DNA of 64,000 bases from Aplectana chamaeleonis (Eukaryota; Nematoda; Chromadorea; Rhabditida; Cosmocercidae). Position 1 is the first letter of the stretch. Each line of letters begins with the position of its first letter. The position numbers were made by a program, and so were the translations under genes. Below the pieces are notes generated by a model. The model worked only from the letters and a program-made list of their open reading frames with translations. It searched no databases and was not told where the DNA came from. Of the stretch, positions 1 to 10,062 are shown in pieces. The DNA is taken from contig JAPDOI010000040.1 in assembly GCA_029168955.1 (NCBI GenBank), positions 496,001-560,000 of the forward strand, in the 5' to 3' direction.

Positions 1-69
1 AGTGGGATGGCACAGCAGCAAGATCGATTTTCCTTTCGAGAGACCAGACGACAGCCACTACGAGGCCCC
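1..69 (+). CDS. Exon 1 seen (5' partial) of an unrecognised plus-strand host gene
   Basis: The first 69 bases are open in the frame starting at base 2 and end at a GTAAAC donor (GT at 70-71). They read as a polar, acidic segment that includes KIDFPFERPDDSHYEAP. The exon leaves two bases over, which the next candidate exon at 1497 completes with one base. No start codon is visible, so the gene probably begins upstream of the window. The call rests on the frame, the donor and the phase match to the following exons; I do not recognise the family. Taken alone this exon is weak; as part of the phase-consistent chain it is plausible. Confidence 0.4.
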
Positions 70-466
70 GTAAACTCACCGACCGTTTATCGATTGCTCT
101 CGCCGAGCGGCCGCCTGCGGACGGTGTCGAGGGCCAGGAGGGAAAATCCTCTATCGCTCTCGATCTCTCTCCCTCTCCCTTAGCAATCAATCCGCGAACC
201 TCTGCTAGGATATCACTAGGACCCGTCAGCTATGAGCTGACATTGGGTTTCCTTCTCTGCTGTTCAGGCTATCCGCCCAGCTGCACGCTTCCCCAACCTA
301 GAAAACAAGACCCCGCCGATCGCGAGTGGCCGGTTTACATTGGCCAGGCTTGGCTCCTCCCCTCTCCGCAGCTTACACGCGACGCTCCTGCCGGGCTGTG
401 CTCCTCGTCTCTGGTTGTGGCCTCGCCGTCCTCGATTGATTAGGGCGGGGCGCCGCTGTGCCAACC
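70..466 (+). other. Intron sequence, no feature seen
   Basis: GC-rich at first, then mixed sequence between the first exon and a foldback repeat. Open frames here have no recognisable protein features. Confidence 0.3.
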
Positions 467-681
467 CGTCATGCCACTGCGCAGGGTGGTGGCCATCGTG
501 TATCAACACCCCTGTGGAAGCGGTAGAAAAGGGGGAGGAGCGAGGTTCCTGATTGGACGCAACAGCCGGGGGCCGGGGCTAGCCCGTGTTGCGTCCAATC
601 AGAAACCTCGCTCCTCCCCCGTTTCTCCCGCCTCCTCAGGAGTGTTGATACACGATGACCACCACCCCACTGCGCATGACG
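467..681. repeat. Foldback (palindromic) repeat of about 215 bp
   Basis: About 100 bp at 467-570 is repeated in inverted orientation at 582-681 around a short GC-rich loop. Shared words include GTTGCGTCCAATCAG and ACACGATG, each matched on the opposite strand across the loop. It carries no coding potential of its own, so it is best read as a foldback MITE lying in an intron. Confidence 0.65.
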
Positions 682-734
682 AAACATTAGTTACATTGCG
701 GGAGTACATTAATATGGCCCTGTGCTGAACTTAA

Positions 735-1218
735 AGGCACAGTACACCCTCACATATGAATTTTGAGATTTTCATGTAATTGTGTAGAAGACCCCTCCTG
801 TATAACACGTGCCAAATGCGAGATCTCAATTCCTCCAAATAAGCGAGATATAAGCGACCACCACAGGCCCGACCCCCTTCGCTCACCACCACAGGCCCGG
901 CCCCCTACCAGATTTACGAATTCGATAGCGGCTAAATGGATGGATGAATTCTAACAAGTAGTTGTTCTTCAGTCCATTGCCGGTCTATCTCCTCATTCTG
1001 TTTTGATCGCGTGCAGCGATTGCGAATGAAGAGAAATACAGGCCTGGGACAACTCGTCCACGGAATTTTCGCTCTCAAAATGCAGGCATCTTTAAGGAGC
1101 CATAGCTCCGTTCGTAAGAGGTCTTGGACGACTTCAGAGATACCATTGTGATCAGAGAGTGGCTCTCTACAAGATAAGCCTGGTAACTGAAAAATAATTT
1201 TCTGGGTGTCCTGTGCCT
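735..1218. mobile_element. TTAA MITE, family 1 (termini AGGCACAG)
   Basis: A 484-bp element bounded by TTAA at 731-734 and 1219-1222. Its ends are inverted: AGGCACAGTACACCCTC on the left and the complement of AGGCACAGGACACCC on the right. A near full-length relative lies at 41,234-41,718 and an end-truncated one at 25,690-26,152, sharing internal words such as GGTCGGGCCTGTGGTGGT. TTAA target duplications are typical of piggyBac-type transposition, which is the likely source of mobility. No transposase is encoded. Confidence 0.8.
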
Positions 1219-1496
1219 TTAAAGAACACGATCAAAATCAGGAACCACAATCCTACAAATGCAAGGAATATGATGTTATAATGAGAAGTAACAACATAGG
1301 AACATTAAAACATCAAAACAGACACATAACATTCTAAAACAACACAAAAACTAGGCAGGATCATAATCAGTATCACTGACGAGTAACCATCCATACATGA
1401 CAACGCAACGCCCTGTAGTATATCAATTTATGATAACTTCGAGATTTTCGTTGAGTGGGCTATTCTAAACATTTCATCTAACCCAATATTATTTTA

Positions 1497-1639
1497 GGGG
1501 AAGAAAGTCACACGGGATACCTCGGTGCTTGCGCAAAGAGGAATGGCTATTAAAAGACTTCTAAGGCAGATGACTGAAAATAAGACTGAGGATCTCAATC
1601 GTGTACAGGATTTATCTGATCATAGTCAAGAACCTGCCC
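1497..1639 (+). CDS. Exon 2 of the unrecognised plus-strand host gene
   Basis: 143 nt between an ATTTTAG acceptor and a GTGAGT donor, open in one frame with 47 whole codons. The product is basic then acidic and polar, including MAIKRLLRQMTENKTEDLN. It enters with one base, completing the two left by the first exon, and leaves one base, completed by the two that open the exon at 7297. Length, splice sites and phase suggest a real coding exon. No domain is recognised. Confidence 0.5.
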
Positions 1640-2427
1640 GTGAGTGATTTCTAAGCTCATGCTCAAGTTTTAAATTAGGGTGAAGATTTAGCTCTGCTGA
1701 TATATAGGGATACACTGCAAAAAAAGAACTACCTGGATCATATTGGAGCTATGGGCTGGTGCTCGTTTCAACGAGTGTACGGAGTAATTTGTTTTCTATA
1801 TTCCCTGTACACGAGGAACGCGAGAGCAGTAGGGTTTCGAGATGTTTGACAGTGAATGAACTTCCGGAAAAAAGGCTTTATAGCATGGTCCTAGAGAACC
1901 CAAAATTTTCGTTTTGGTATATAAGGCATCTTTCATTCCCGCCACGCAGGCGCGGGACGCTTGAAAGTTTTACTGCGCGTGCTGCCCATCCAATCCTGCC
2001 ATGGCTGCGCCGCCAAAACCGCCATGACAGTTTGCAGTTCTGTCCTTCATTATTTTATGTGGAAATGCAAGTCTAGAATTTCTCCGCATGGCCCAGTTTG
2101 TTCCCCACTTCAACCCGCACTGCAATGGTCCTGCCGCCGGAGGTTTCCTAATTGCTTCGCACGCGTTACGCTCCATAAAAACATTCCGTGGTCTACCGCT
2201 CTTCACGCATGTCACTCGCGTGTTGCGCTCGCAGTGGCGAATCCGAGAGATGCCTAAATGCAGCATATATGCTCTTAAACGCAGTTCAAATGACAACGTA
2301 AATCGAACCGTACGGCTCACCCACAATTCCTACGCATTTGAAGCGTAAAAAACTACCCGCAATGCCATTGCATCAGTTAGCGACCTGCCCCTATTTTTAC
2401 CCCCCTGTATTTGCGCTTTCCCCTCCT
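1640..2427 (+). repeat. Intron with a diverged dispersed-repeat copy
   Basis: Bases about 1,950-2,270 resemble the sequence repeated in the palindrome arms near 47,100-47,410 and 51,830-52,240: a CCGCCATGGC-like core followed by a CCCAACTTCAACCCGCAC-like word, with the same spacing. The relationship is diverged and read by eye. The remaining bases show nothing. Confidence 0.4.
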
Positions 2428-3516
2428 TCTTCTTCTTCTTTGCAGCCACGTCGAGGGTTCTGTCATAGGTTGGGGAACTGGGCGACCAGTAATGAATTCG
2501 TCCATAGGTCCGTTTTGGTCAGCGTGGTTGGTCTGTCCGGACAATTAGACAAATGTGCCGTATCGTAGCCGTGGCATCTACAGTCCGGGCAAAAGTCCGA
2601 TTTGCTGCTGTCAATCTTGCTGACATTGGCCATAAGCATAGTAGAGTGACCACAGCGCAGCGATGCAGGGTGCATCTGGCCCTCCTTCCGAGTTGAGACT
2701 CGGATGTGCAGACCCGGGGCGGCACCACTCCCAGGATGGGATTTACCGCAGCCTTTTCCAGATGACACCGTACGAACTGTGTGTGCTCCTCGCGCAACAG
2801 ACGGAGTCGTTCTTGCTGTGAGTCGTGCCATCTTTGCAAGTTGACTTTGCTTGGAGCATCGGCGAATGGCTTTCTGATGTCTCTCTCCCTGACGGGGTTC
2901 AGCACTCTCCATGAGGGGTGGTTGGGTTGCTTTATGATATTGATGGAAAATTGTTGGGCCTGGAGCTGACAGTGCTCCTTTACTGTTAATAATCGTGTCT
3001 CCGCATGCAAGTGCTCGACTGGGGAACTTCTTGCACATCTGGTAGCTAAACGAAGTGCTGCATTCTGTACACGCTGCATCTTGGTCCAGGAGGTGTCTGA
3101 TACCAAGTGCTGCCACAACGGTGCAGCGTACTCCAGAGCGGGCTGAAGTATGGCCTTGTATGTCCTGATAATAGTTTCCTTGCTACTGCCTCATGATGTA
3201 CCGCCCAGGGCTCTGAGCACATTAAGCTTCGCTTTGACGACGGCCTGCTTCTCCTCGTTGTTCTTATGAAGCGAGCGATGGATCGAGCCAGAGGTGTGCG
3301 GGAAATTCTTTTCGGTAAATTTTTTTCCGAAACTTCCTAGAATTTTTTTCTCGGTAAATACGGTAAAAACGGAAAATTCGGTAAAAATTCTGATTTCGAC
3401 TTTGGTACATATTTCATACTATGGCACAAATGACCAATAATATTTATGTATCTATTTCAATAGTGCATGAGGATAGTGCAAATAAGGAGTGAATTTTACA
3501 TATTCAACTGAGCTCA

Positions 3517-4135
3517 ACGGTTGAACCCAATTAGCGGGACGTTGATTTTAAGAAAAAGTAACATTTCAAAATTCTCTGCCGTCAAGGTCTTTCTGTAGTC
3601 ACTCAAAATCAAGGCAGCTGAGGAAAACATCCTTTCCGCCTCAGCTTTGCCAGAAAGCGCGCATAAGTACGTACTGTGCTTATCTGGGCCAAATTCCGGT
3701 CCGCAATTGCGTTTCGACACGTTTGCGGCCGCACGCTCCCGAGTCGGAAGAGCTTCCAGCGCCGCAGCCGCCGATCTGCTGACTCTAGGTGGGTTTTGGA
3801 AACTGGAAACTAAGAAAAATTGGAGAAAATTGTATAAAAAAACTACATCGAGTCGGCTTTGGCGCTGGAAACCCGACTGGCTCGAGCGCGTGCGGCCGCA
3901 AAGCGTGTCGAGACGCAATTGCGGACCTGAATTTGGCCCAGATAAGCACAGTATTGGTCAGTGAGGAAAGGTGCGTGTACGATGATTTGACGATGGAGTC
4001 GTTCCAGAACTGCAGTGGATTCAGTGTTGTGTCCGGGGGCTCCGGAAAAACTCCAGTTTCTGAAATAGCTGCTTCAAGACTGCTAATATGTATTTCTCGG
4101 AGTAGTACCTCGATAAGAGGAAGTACGTGGCACAA
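3517..4135 (-). pseudogene. hAT transposase C-terminal fragment
   Basis: On the minus strand, a segment near 3,985-4,060 reads LNPLQFWNDS. On the far side of the inserted MITE (about 3,520-3,665), the reading gives EAERMFSSAALILSDYRK followed by ENFEMLLFLKIN. These match the hAT dimerisation domain (the PLxFW block, then the AERxFSxA...R..L..EN...L..L block). The N-terminal DNA-binding and catalytic parts are missing or unrecognisable. The copy is truncated and split, so it cannot encode an active transposase. Confidence 0.8.
3674..3951. mobile_element. TA-flanked MITE, family 3, inserted in the hAT
   Basis: A 278-bp foldback element with inverted ends CTGTGCTTATCTGGGCCAAA, flanked by TA on both sides. 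It splits the hAT dimerisation domain. A second copy of nearly identical size lies at 26,616-26,894 with the same ends. TA flanks point to a Tc1/mariner-type source of mobility. No coding potential is seen. Confidence 0.75.
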
Positions 4136-7069
4136 AAGGTGAAGAGATCGTTGGATTGTTCAGAAAGTAAGCCAAAGGGTTAAAGAGAGTAACAAAAATA
4201 AGGATGAAGAAGGATATCGCGCCAAAGGCATGCCATAGCAGTAGGAAACCCGTGAAATACGAGTAGGAAGTAGGTCGATTGAGCTAAAAACACCCAACAT
4301 TTCTTTTCGGTAAAAATTTCGGTAAATTGCGAGAGAAATTCGGTAAATCGGTAAATCAAAATTTACCGAAAACACCGGTAAATCCGGAAAATCGGTAAAC
4401 GGAAAATGCACACCCCTGGATCGAGCATAAGACCGAGCAGTTTGGGAAAGCGAGCAGCAGGTAATCGATCTCCGTTCCACTCGACATGCGGGTGGGCGCT
4501 GTGCTACGATGGATCCGTTGTGAGCACGGACACCGACGATTTGGATGCAGAGATCTTTAGCATTTTGCGGTCGAAAAAGCTTTTCAGTGTGACCAGGTAC
4601 TCATTGATCTTGGAGGCGGCCACATTTATATCCCGATCCCGACACATTATTGTCATATCATCGGCATAGGCGACCACCTTGATATCCTAGGGAGGGGCGG
4701 GTATGTCTTCAAGGTACAGACTGAAGAGGGCAGGCGATAAAACGCCGCCCTGCGGGACTCCAGCTGCAATAGGAATACTATTCGAAACGTGGTTCTGGAA
4801 CATAACTCTAGCTCGTCTTTCCTTTGTGAATGCCGATATCCAGCGCCTTTGCCACCGCTGTATTGAAGAATCCAGTTGATTGCTTGACCTGACTTCAAGG
4901 TTCACTGTGTCGAAAGCCTTAGTGAGATCCAAGGCGACACTTACAGTTCTCTGTGGCTTCTATGCGTTGAACCAGTGGCAAAGCTAGTAATTTCCAGCAA
5001 AGCTGTTGTGGTGGAATGCAGCTTTCTGAATCCATGCTGAATCACTTGCCTCTCATTGTGCTCCACCAAGTCCTTTACGATCAGTTTTTCGGCGATCTTT
5101 GCGAACGTGGACAGCAAGCTAATGGGTCTGTATCCCTTGACTGAAGTCGGAGGTTTCCCCGGCTTGGGCAGCGGCACAACGTTAGCAGTCTTCCGATTCT
5201 GCGGGGTGGTGCACGATCTAAACGAGGTGTTTATCAAAGCAGTTAGAAGCGGAAGGATTTCATTCGGTATCTTCTTCAGGACAGCGGGACATATCCCGTC
5301 TGGACCAACCGCTTTTGAATTCCGCATATCCTTTATAACCTTTTCAACTTGCGTCGTGGTGAACGCTTCGGCCGTGCTCATAAGCGGGAGGTGGCACAGC
5401 TCTCGTACTGTCACTCTATTCTGCGGACCACGCTTTGCACTGGTGATGAAAAAACTCCTGAGCGCATAAGCGGCTTCTTTTCCTGATTTGGATACACCGT
5501 TGTCGAATTCGATTGTGGAGACGGTAGCAGGCGAGTTCTTACTCAGGGGCCTGCGCAATACCTTCCAAGTAGCTGCACTGTCCGACTTGAAATCCTACTG
5601 CCCGGTGAACTTTTCCCACTCTCCTTTCTTGTGCCTGTTTAAATCCTTTCTGATCTCATCGTCATTTGGGTAGAACGTCTTGACGCGGCCGACAGGAATA
5701 GCTGCTTTCATGGCTCCGCGGATCGCGTCAGATAAATGGCACTCTTTCTGGTGCACGTCGCCATTCCGCGGGTACTTTGCCGACAGGCGAAGCGCAACTT
5801 CACTGAACAGGCTCTAGTCTGCTCGGCCTAAATTAAGATAAGAACGTTGACGAACACTAGAATAGGGAGCGAGAGAATTGGAGAAATCGATATGGATAAA
5901 GACGGGGACATGGTCACTTGACAAAGTAGTTGAGGTGGACCATTAGCAATAGTGAGAGAGGTTGGACGAGACTAAAGAAATGTCTGGGCTGGAGGATGGG
6001 CCGTTGGTAGGGAGACGAGTGGGCTGATCATCGTTTAAGATGACCAGGTCAGACTCCTCTGCCCATTCTTCGACGTCATTTCCTGTACCGTCAGAATCAA
6101 GTGACGAGCAAAAGGTGTGAGCATTAAAATCGCCCGCGAAGACAACCGAGGATGAGAGGGAGCAGTCGTTCAGCTGCTTAAGCAGAGGAATAGGATTGTA
6201 AGATGGGGGGCATGAGGTAGTGGGTGGAATATATATGTTGAAAAGGGAAAGAGATGTTTTAAGAGGGAGATGGATTGGAAGGTACTCGAGAGTACCATCC
6301 GTGGGGGTGTTGAGTATGAGGTGGAAGGGGAGAGAAGTTAAAACAAAGGTTGAAACTCCTCCGCTGAGAGTTGACCTTGGAGCATGGTAAGAAGTATAGC
6401 CTAGGAGATTGGGATGAGGTTAGGTAGGGGATGGAGAGAGCTTGGTTTCTTGAACCATGATGACGTCTGGATGGTAAGTAGGTGTGATGAGACAGAGTTC
6501 AGAAAGCTTGGCACGAAGGCCGTTTAGATTGATATGCACAATGGAAAGGGGACGACTTGAGGAAGAGGAATCAGAGTTGGTAGGAGAAGAGCATAAAACA
6601 CAGCGAAAAGCAGAGTTATGATGCCTCACAGAACTGAGACCCGAACAGGAGAGACGCACCCACCTTTGGCATCCGAAGCACTGGACGCTTGATTTCCTCC
6701 ATGTGACATCCTTGCCGCACGTGGCGCATAGGGTCCAGGATTCCTCTTCACGCCGGCCCTTAGCAGGAGAATCCGAAGGAGAGACGCGGCCGGCCACCAC
6801 CTCTGCCATGACAAAAACCTTCTTCGTAGATGGGTTGACGTCGGTTGACACGGAGGTGATCTTCTTTCCTCTACACTGCCACGGCACGAACGCACGACAT
6901 CTCGGGAGCTCTCTTGTCCCTTATTGTGTGTCGATACGCACCGAAAAAGTGACAGACGGGTGCAGGAAAGCCACCCAATTAGACCGTCTACGACCGTCTG
7001 CTTGCGTCTGCAATCCACCCAGTCGATACTGCTGTTCTAAGCGCGTACATGGACAGGGCCAGTGAACCC

Positions 7070-7195
7070 CAGTGGCCGTATCCATGAAACTATGTGAGCC
7101 TCCCGGGAAGGGTTTTGGAACCACTCGATGTATGCTACGGGCGAACTTCGAACCCTCCCGGGAGGCTCCCGTAGTTTCATGAATACTGCCACAGG
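7070..7195. mobile_element. Short foldback MITE, family 4
   Basis: About 125 bp, almost wholly palindromic: GTGGCCGTATCCATGAAACT at one end and its inverted counterpart near 7,170-7,195, with GGAGGCTCCCG-type arms inside. A second copy at 62,513-62,634 has the same arms and ends. Confidence 0.7.
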
Positions 7196-7296
7196 TCGGT
7201 TTTTCCGCCACGGACTTTGTCGGTTTTTCGACCAAGTCTAGCGGGGGCCTAAGACATTCACCTGATTTTCGGATATTTTCTATTTCTTGTTTACAG

Positions 7297-7405
7297 AGGT
7301 TGCTCCTGAGATTCTTGAACCAGAGGGAGAAGCCTCTCAAGAGCGTGTTGAAACAAAAGATGAAGATCGAGAAAAAGCTTCAATCCAAGATATCAAGCAA
7401 GTCAG
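7297..7405 (+). CDS. Exon 3 of the unrecognised plus-strand host gene
   Basis: 109 nt after a strong TTTACAG acceptor and before a GTATGA donor. Only one frame suits the neighbouring exons: 35 codons giving a strongly acidic segment (EILEPEGEASQERVETKDED). The exon takes one base from the exon at 1497 and gives two bases to the exon at 7463, from which it is separated by a normal 57-bp intron. The pair 7297-7405 and 7463-7598 is the best evidence that this gene is real. Confidence 0.65.
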
Positions 7406-7462
7406 GTATGAACTTTCTTTTGACTACATCTAGATTTTATTTGTTTGTGAACCTTTTTACAG

Positions 7463-7598
7463 AATTGATGCAAAGAAGGATTGTATACAACTGTGGGGCG
7501 AAAAAGTGCAGAACCTGCCAGAACTTCTCTGTTTTCTACAAATGTTCCATCGCGTTCATGGTCCGACGCTAATCCCTGATTGTGAAGAAGTCATTGAG
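7463..7598 (+). CDS. Exon 4 of the unrecognised plus-strand host gene
   Basis: 136 nt between a TTTTTACAG acceptor and a GTAATT donor. One base completes an arginine codon from the previous exon, then 45 codons read through with a balanced, globular composition, including LWGEKVQNLPELLCFLQMF and PTLIPDCEEVIE. It ends in phase 0. The hydrophobic periodicity suggests an alpha-helical domain. I do not recognise the family. Downstream the intron is 6.2 kb long and full of repeats. Confidence 0.65.
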
Positions 7599-7639
7599 GT
7601 AATTTTTATACTTGGACAAAACTGTAAAAATTTTCGAAT

Positions 7640-7990
7640 ATATTCGAAAATCATTTTTTTCGAATTTCAAATTTTCGAATATATTCGAAAATCGAATTTC
7701 AAATTTCCGAATAAATTCGAAAATCATTTTTTTTTTTCGAATTTAAAATTTTAGAATATATTCGAAAATCAAATTTTTCGAATTCCAAATTATCGATTAA
7801 ACTCGAAAATGATATTTTTCGAATTTCGGATTTGCGAATATATTCGAAAAACTTATTTTTCGAATTTTCGAGTATATTTGAAAATCAAAATTTTCGAATT
7901 TTCGAATAATTTTTCGAATTGTCGAATAATCTTTTCTATTTTTCGGATAAATTTTCCGGAATTCACAAATGATAGTCGGATTTTAAAAAA
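7640..7990. repeat. TTCGAA-rich AT repeat block
   Basis: Degenerate tandem units built on TTCGAATATATTCGAAAATC, themselves partly palindromic. Similar blocks lie at 12,280-12,520, 26,160-26,420, 47,860-48,085 and 51,145-51,370, so this is a dispersed, short-array, satellite-like family. Confidence 0.75.
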
Positions 7991-8828
7991 AAATTTTAGC
8001 TGTCAATTACTGTGTCTATCACTTTGTAGAAGTATTCATCGGCCTACCACAATGTTAGGCGCTATTCATCCGGCACGCGCGTGACGCGCGGGCGTGGCGT
8101 TGATGTATTAATAGCCTGACGCCCCGCGTGACGCCCACTCCGCCATGATGGCGGCTGTGACCACTATTTCGTCATTTTAGTATTAATCCGTCTTCAATTT
8201 CATTTTGTTTATTGATAAATAATTTTAGTGCTATCTTCTGCTACTATGATAGTGATCGCATGTACAGATTTTGCTCGCTCGTCAAAGTTAGGACCCAATT
8301 CAATCCGCCCCGCCATAGTGTCGCCGCTGGAGTATTCATAGTCTCCGCAAGCGCGTCTCGCGCGTTTTGCACAAGACGCTCGGCTTCAGGCGAGACATGA
8401 CCAACCCCGTCCCTTTCCGGGAAAGCGCCTTATCGCACCCAAGCGCTGAGGTCCTAGCGCCGCTCTCAAGATCTACTACTACGCCACGGCGCGGCCTAGG
8501 CAAATTTGCTGCCGCCGAGCTTGCACGACTTCAGGTGGGGGGAGGGGCAGGGCTGAACACTCGAGCTTGAAACCCTTACGCCCTTTTGCCGCCGCGGAAA
8601 ATGCCGCTTTTGAGCTACAATGAAGTCAGTGTTTTAGATTACTTGAAAATTAGCCGGAAGTTGGCAACCAGCTTGTTTCCACTTTACAAACGCCGCCATA
8701 GCAGTAATAACGATCGAGAACGTTTTCTCCGCCACCGCCGCGTTTGCCGCGTTTTATAATTTTTCTTAAGGAGCGGCATTTGACGCGGCAGCAAATGTAT
8801 GAAAAGGGCGTTGGGCCAATGTTATATA
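7991..8828 (+). other. Intron sequence without a recognised feature
   Basis: Mixed AT- and GC-rich sequence. Several GCGCG-rich words (8,070-8,130 and 8,430-8,530) look like decayed GC-rich foldback elements, but no clean inverted ends were found. No exon-like open stretch with convincing splice sites was seen. Confidence 0.3.
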
Positions 8829-10060
8829 GGGTGAGTCATAAGTTCTTGGAATTTTTTATTTTTATTTTTTTCTTGAACACAAGGTAACAAATTTATTCAA
8901 AGTAAGAGCCATTACAACGAACAACTTTCTGCCAACGACGAGCGAGACTTCGAATACCGTAGTCGTAGAATGAGCGCTGCTTCGATGCAAAAAAAAGCGT
9001 CCAACTCGGTCCTCAAGTGCTCTTCGGTCTTAAGCTGTTTTTCCCTCAACCAGTGTTCGAGGCTTCTGAATAAATGGTAGTCCGATGGAGCAATATCTGG
9101 ACTGTAGGCTGGATGAGGGAGAGTTTCCAACTGCAGCTCCTTCAATTTTTCTTGAGTTTTTTTCGCTATGTGTGGGCGGCAGTTGTCCCAGAGCAGTATG
9201 ATCTGGTCACGTTTTCGTCCATTTTTCTCCGCGTTGGTGACCATTTCCTCTAGTTCTTGGCAGACGTAGTCAGCATCTATAGTCTTTCCTGGCGGAAGTA
9301 ATTTCCAGAACACAACTCCATTAATGGACCAAAAAACGGTCAGTAGACTTTTTTCCGTGGATATCCCGACGTTGCACAGGATCTGGCGACTCAAAGGGCT
9401 TAACCCATTGCACAGACAGGTCAGGATTGTTATAGTAGCACCACTTCTCATCACATGTAATGATGCGACCAAAAAAACTTCCTTTGTGGTGCCGTTTCAG
9501 TAGTTCTTGACAAATGGCCATCCTGCGATTTCTGTCGGTCTCGGATAAAGTGTGAGGAATCACGGACGGCTTTTCCGGTCTCAGTCCCATATTGTGTAGC
9601 TGGCGAACTGCGGTCGACTGCGAACTCCCTGTAAGCTGGGCGAGACCTCTGCTGTGAAGGTGCGGGTTTTTCTCCAGCTCATTCGCCGCCAACGTGGAGT
9701 CGTGAATTCGTGGCCTTCCACATCTCGCCTTGTCCTTCAGAGAGCAGCTGCCGGAGCGAAACTTTTGATACCAGTTGTACACAGTACTGGCAGCAATTCG
9801 ATACCTTCCTTCGTTGGCCCTTATTTCCTTAACAGTTTGAGCAGCTGTGAAACCTCTTTCGAAGTAGTGAAGAATCAGTACGCGAGCGTGCTCTTTTTCC
9901 GACATTTTACTGAGCCACGAATGGCGTTTCGAGGGCTGGCAGGTATTGATTAACGAGGTTTGATCTACCTAGCAAACAACCGCGCACGAGTGGCATTTGA
10001 TCTATTCGCGCGCGAATCAATATGAATTTTTGAAAAATTCCAAGGACTTATGACTCACCC
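8829..10060 (-). mobile_element. mariner transposon with TA duplication and intact inverted repeats
   Basis: A 1,232-bp element bounded by TA at 8827-8828 and 10,061-10,062. Both ends begin GGGTGAGTCATAAG and continue TTCTTGGAATTTTT on the left and TCCTTGGAATTTTT on the right. It carries a single minus-strand transposase gene with frameshifts. Size, TA duplication and ends are those of a full-length mariner. Confidence 0.92.
8893..9905 (-). pseudogene. mariner (DD34D) transposase with two homopolymer frameshifts
   Basis: The minus-strand start at 9,905 opens a helix-turn-helix N-terminus (YNWYQKFRSG, KARCGRPRIHD). The catalytic residues are visible: ITCDEKW (first Asp), LLWDNCRPH (second Asp) and APSDYHLF (third Asp), with exactly 34 residues between the second and third. 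The frame breaks at a T6 run (9349-9354, plus strand) between the first and second Asp, and again at an A8 run (8989-8996). After the latter, another frame resumes the normal C-terminus (WQKVVRCNGSYFE) and stops at 8893. All three catalytic Asp survive, so only two small indels separate this copy from an open frame. Product role: cut-and-paste transposase. Confidence 0.9.
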
Positions 10061-10062
10061 TA

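Larger units (their letters stand above)
3289..4418 (-). mobile_element. hAT transposon with perfect 8-bp target duplication
   Basis: The insertion is bounded by GATCGAGC at 3281-3288 and again at 4419-4426, an exact 8-bp duplication as expected for hAT elements. The termini are inverted: CAGAGGTGTGCG on the left and the complement of CAGGGGTGTGCATTTTCCG on the right, matching the usual CAGGG-type hAT ends. It sits inside the C-terminal half of the Jockey LINE, so it is younger than that LINE. Subterminal bases are rich in GGTAAA/TTTACC words. It contains a decayed transposase and is itself interrupted by a MITE at 3674-3951. Confidence 0.9.
2463..7018 (-). pseudogene. Jockey-type endonuclease/reverse transcriptase, degenerate
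   Basis: Reading on the minus strand from 7,018: a leucine-rich stretch ending in a 2A-like NPGP; a CATCGKDVTW...CFGCQRW zinc finger (about 6,640-6,730); and the start of an APE-type endonuclease (IVHINLNGLRAKL, VQETKL). The endonuclease continues with a GDFNAH motif near 6,140 and SSDH near 5,920. RT follows: GPDGICPAVLKK, YRPISLLS, DLTKAFDTV, GVPQGGVLSP, and YADD near 4,665. The C-terminal part has a CPDC-like knuckle and the family signature TKMQRVQNAALR (about 3,075). Reading continuity is lost by several frameshifts and stops, by the hAT insertion, and by a frameshift just after the NPGP motif, so this copy is dead. In life the protein would nick DNA and reverse-transcribe its own mRNA at the nick. 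Confidence 0.85.
2428..7060 (-). mobile_element. Jockey-superfamily LINE, near full length, interrupted by a hAT element
   Basis: A minus-strand non-LTR retrotransposon. Its 3' end is a GAA-rich tail (TTCTTCTTCTTC on the plus strand at 2428-2440), followed upstream by the C-terminal region, RT, endonuclease, zinc finger and a 2A-like motif near 6,760-6,790. The element is split by a 1,130-bp hAT insertion at 3289-4418. A second copy of the same family, with the same kind of tail, lies at 15,455-16,300. The 5' boundary is approximate; recognisable coding sequence ends near 7,000. Confidence 0.85.
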
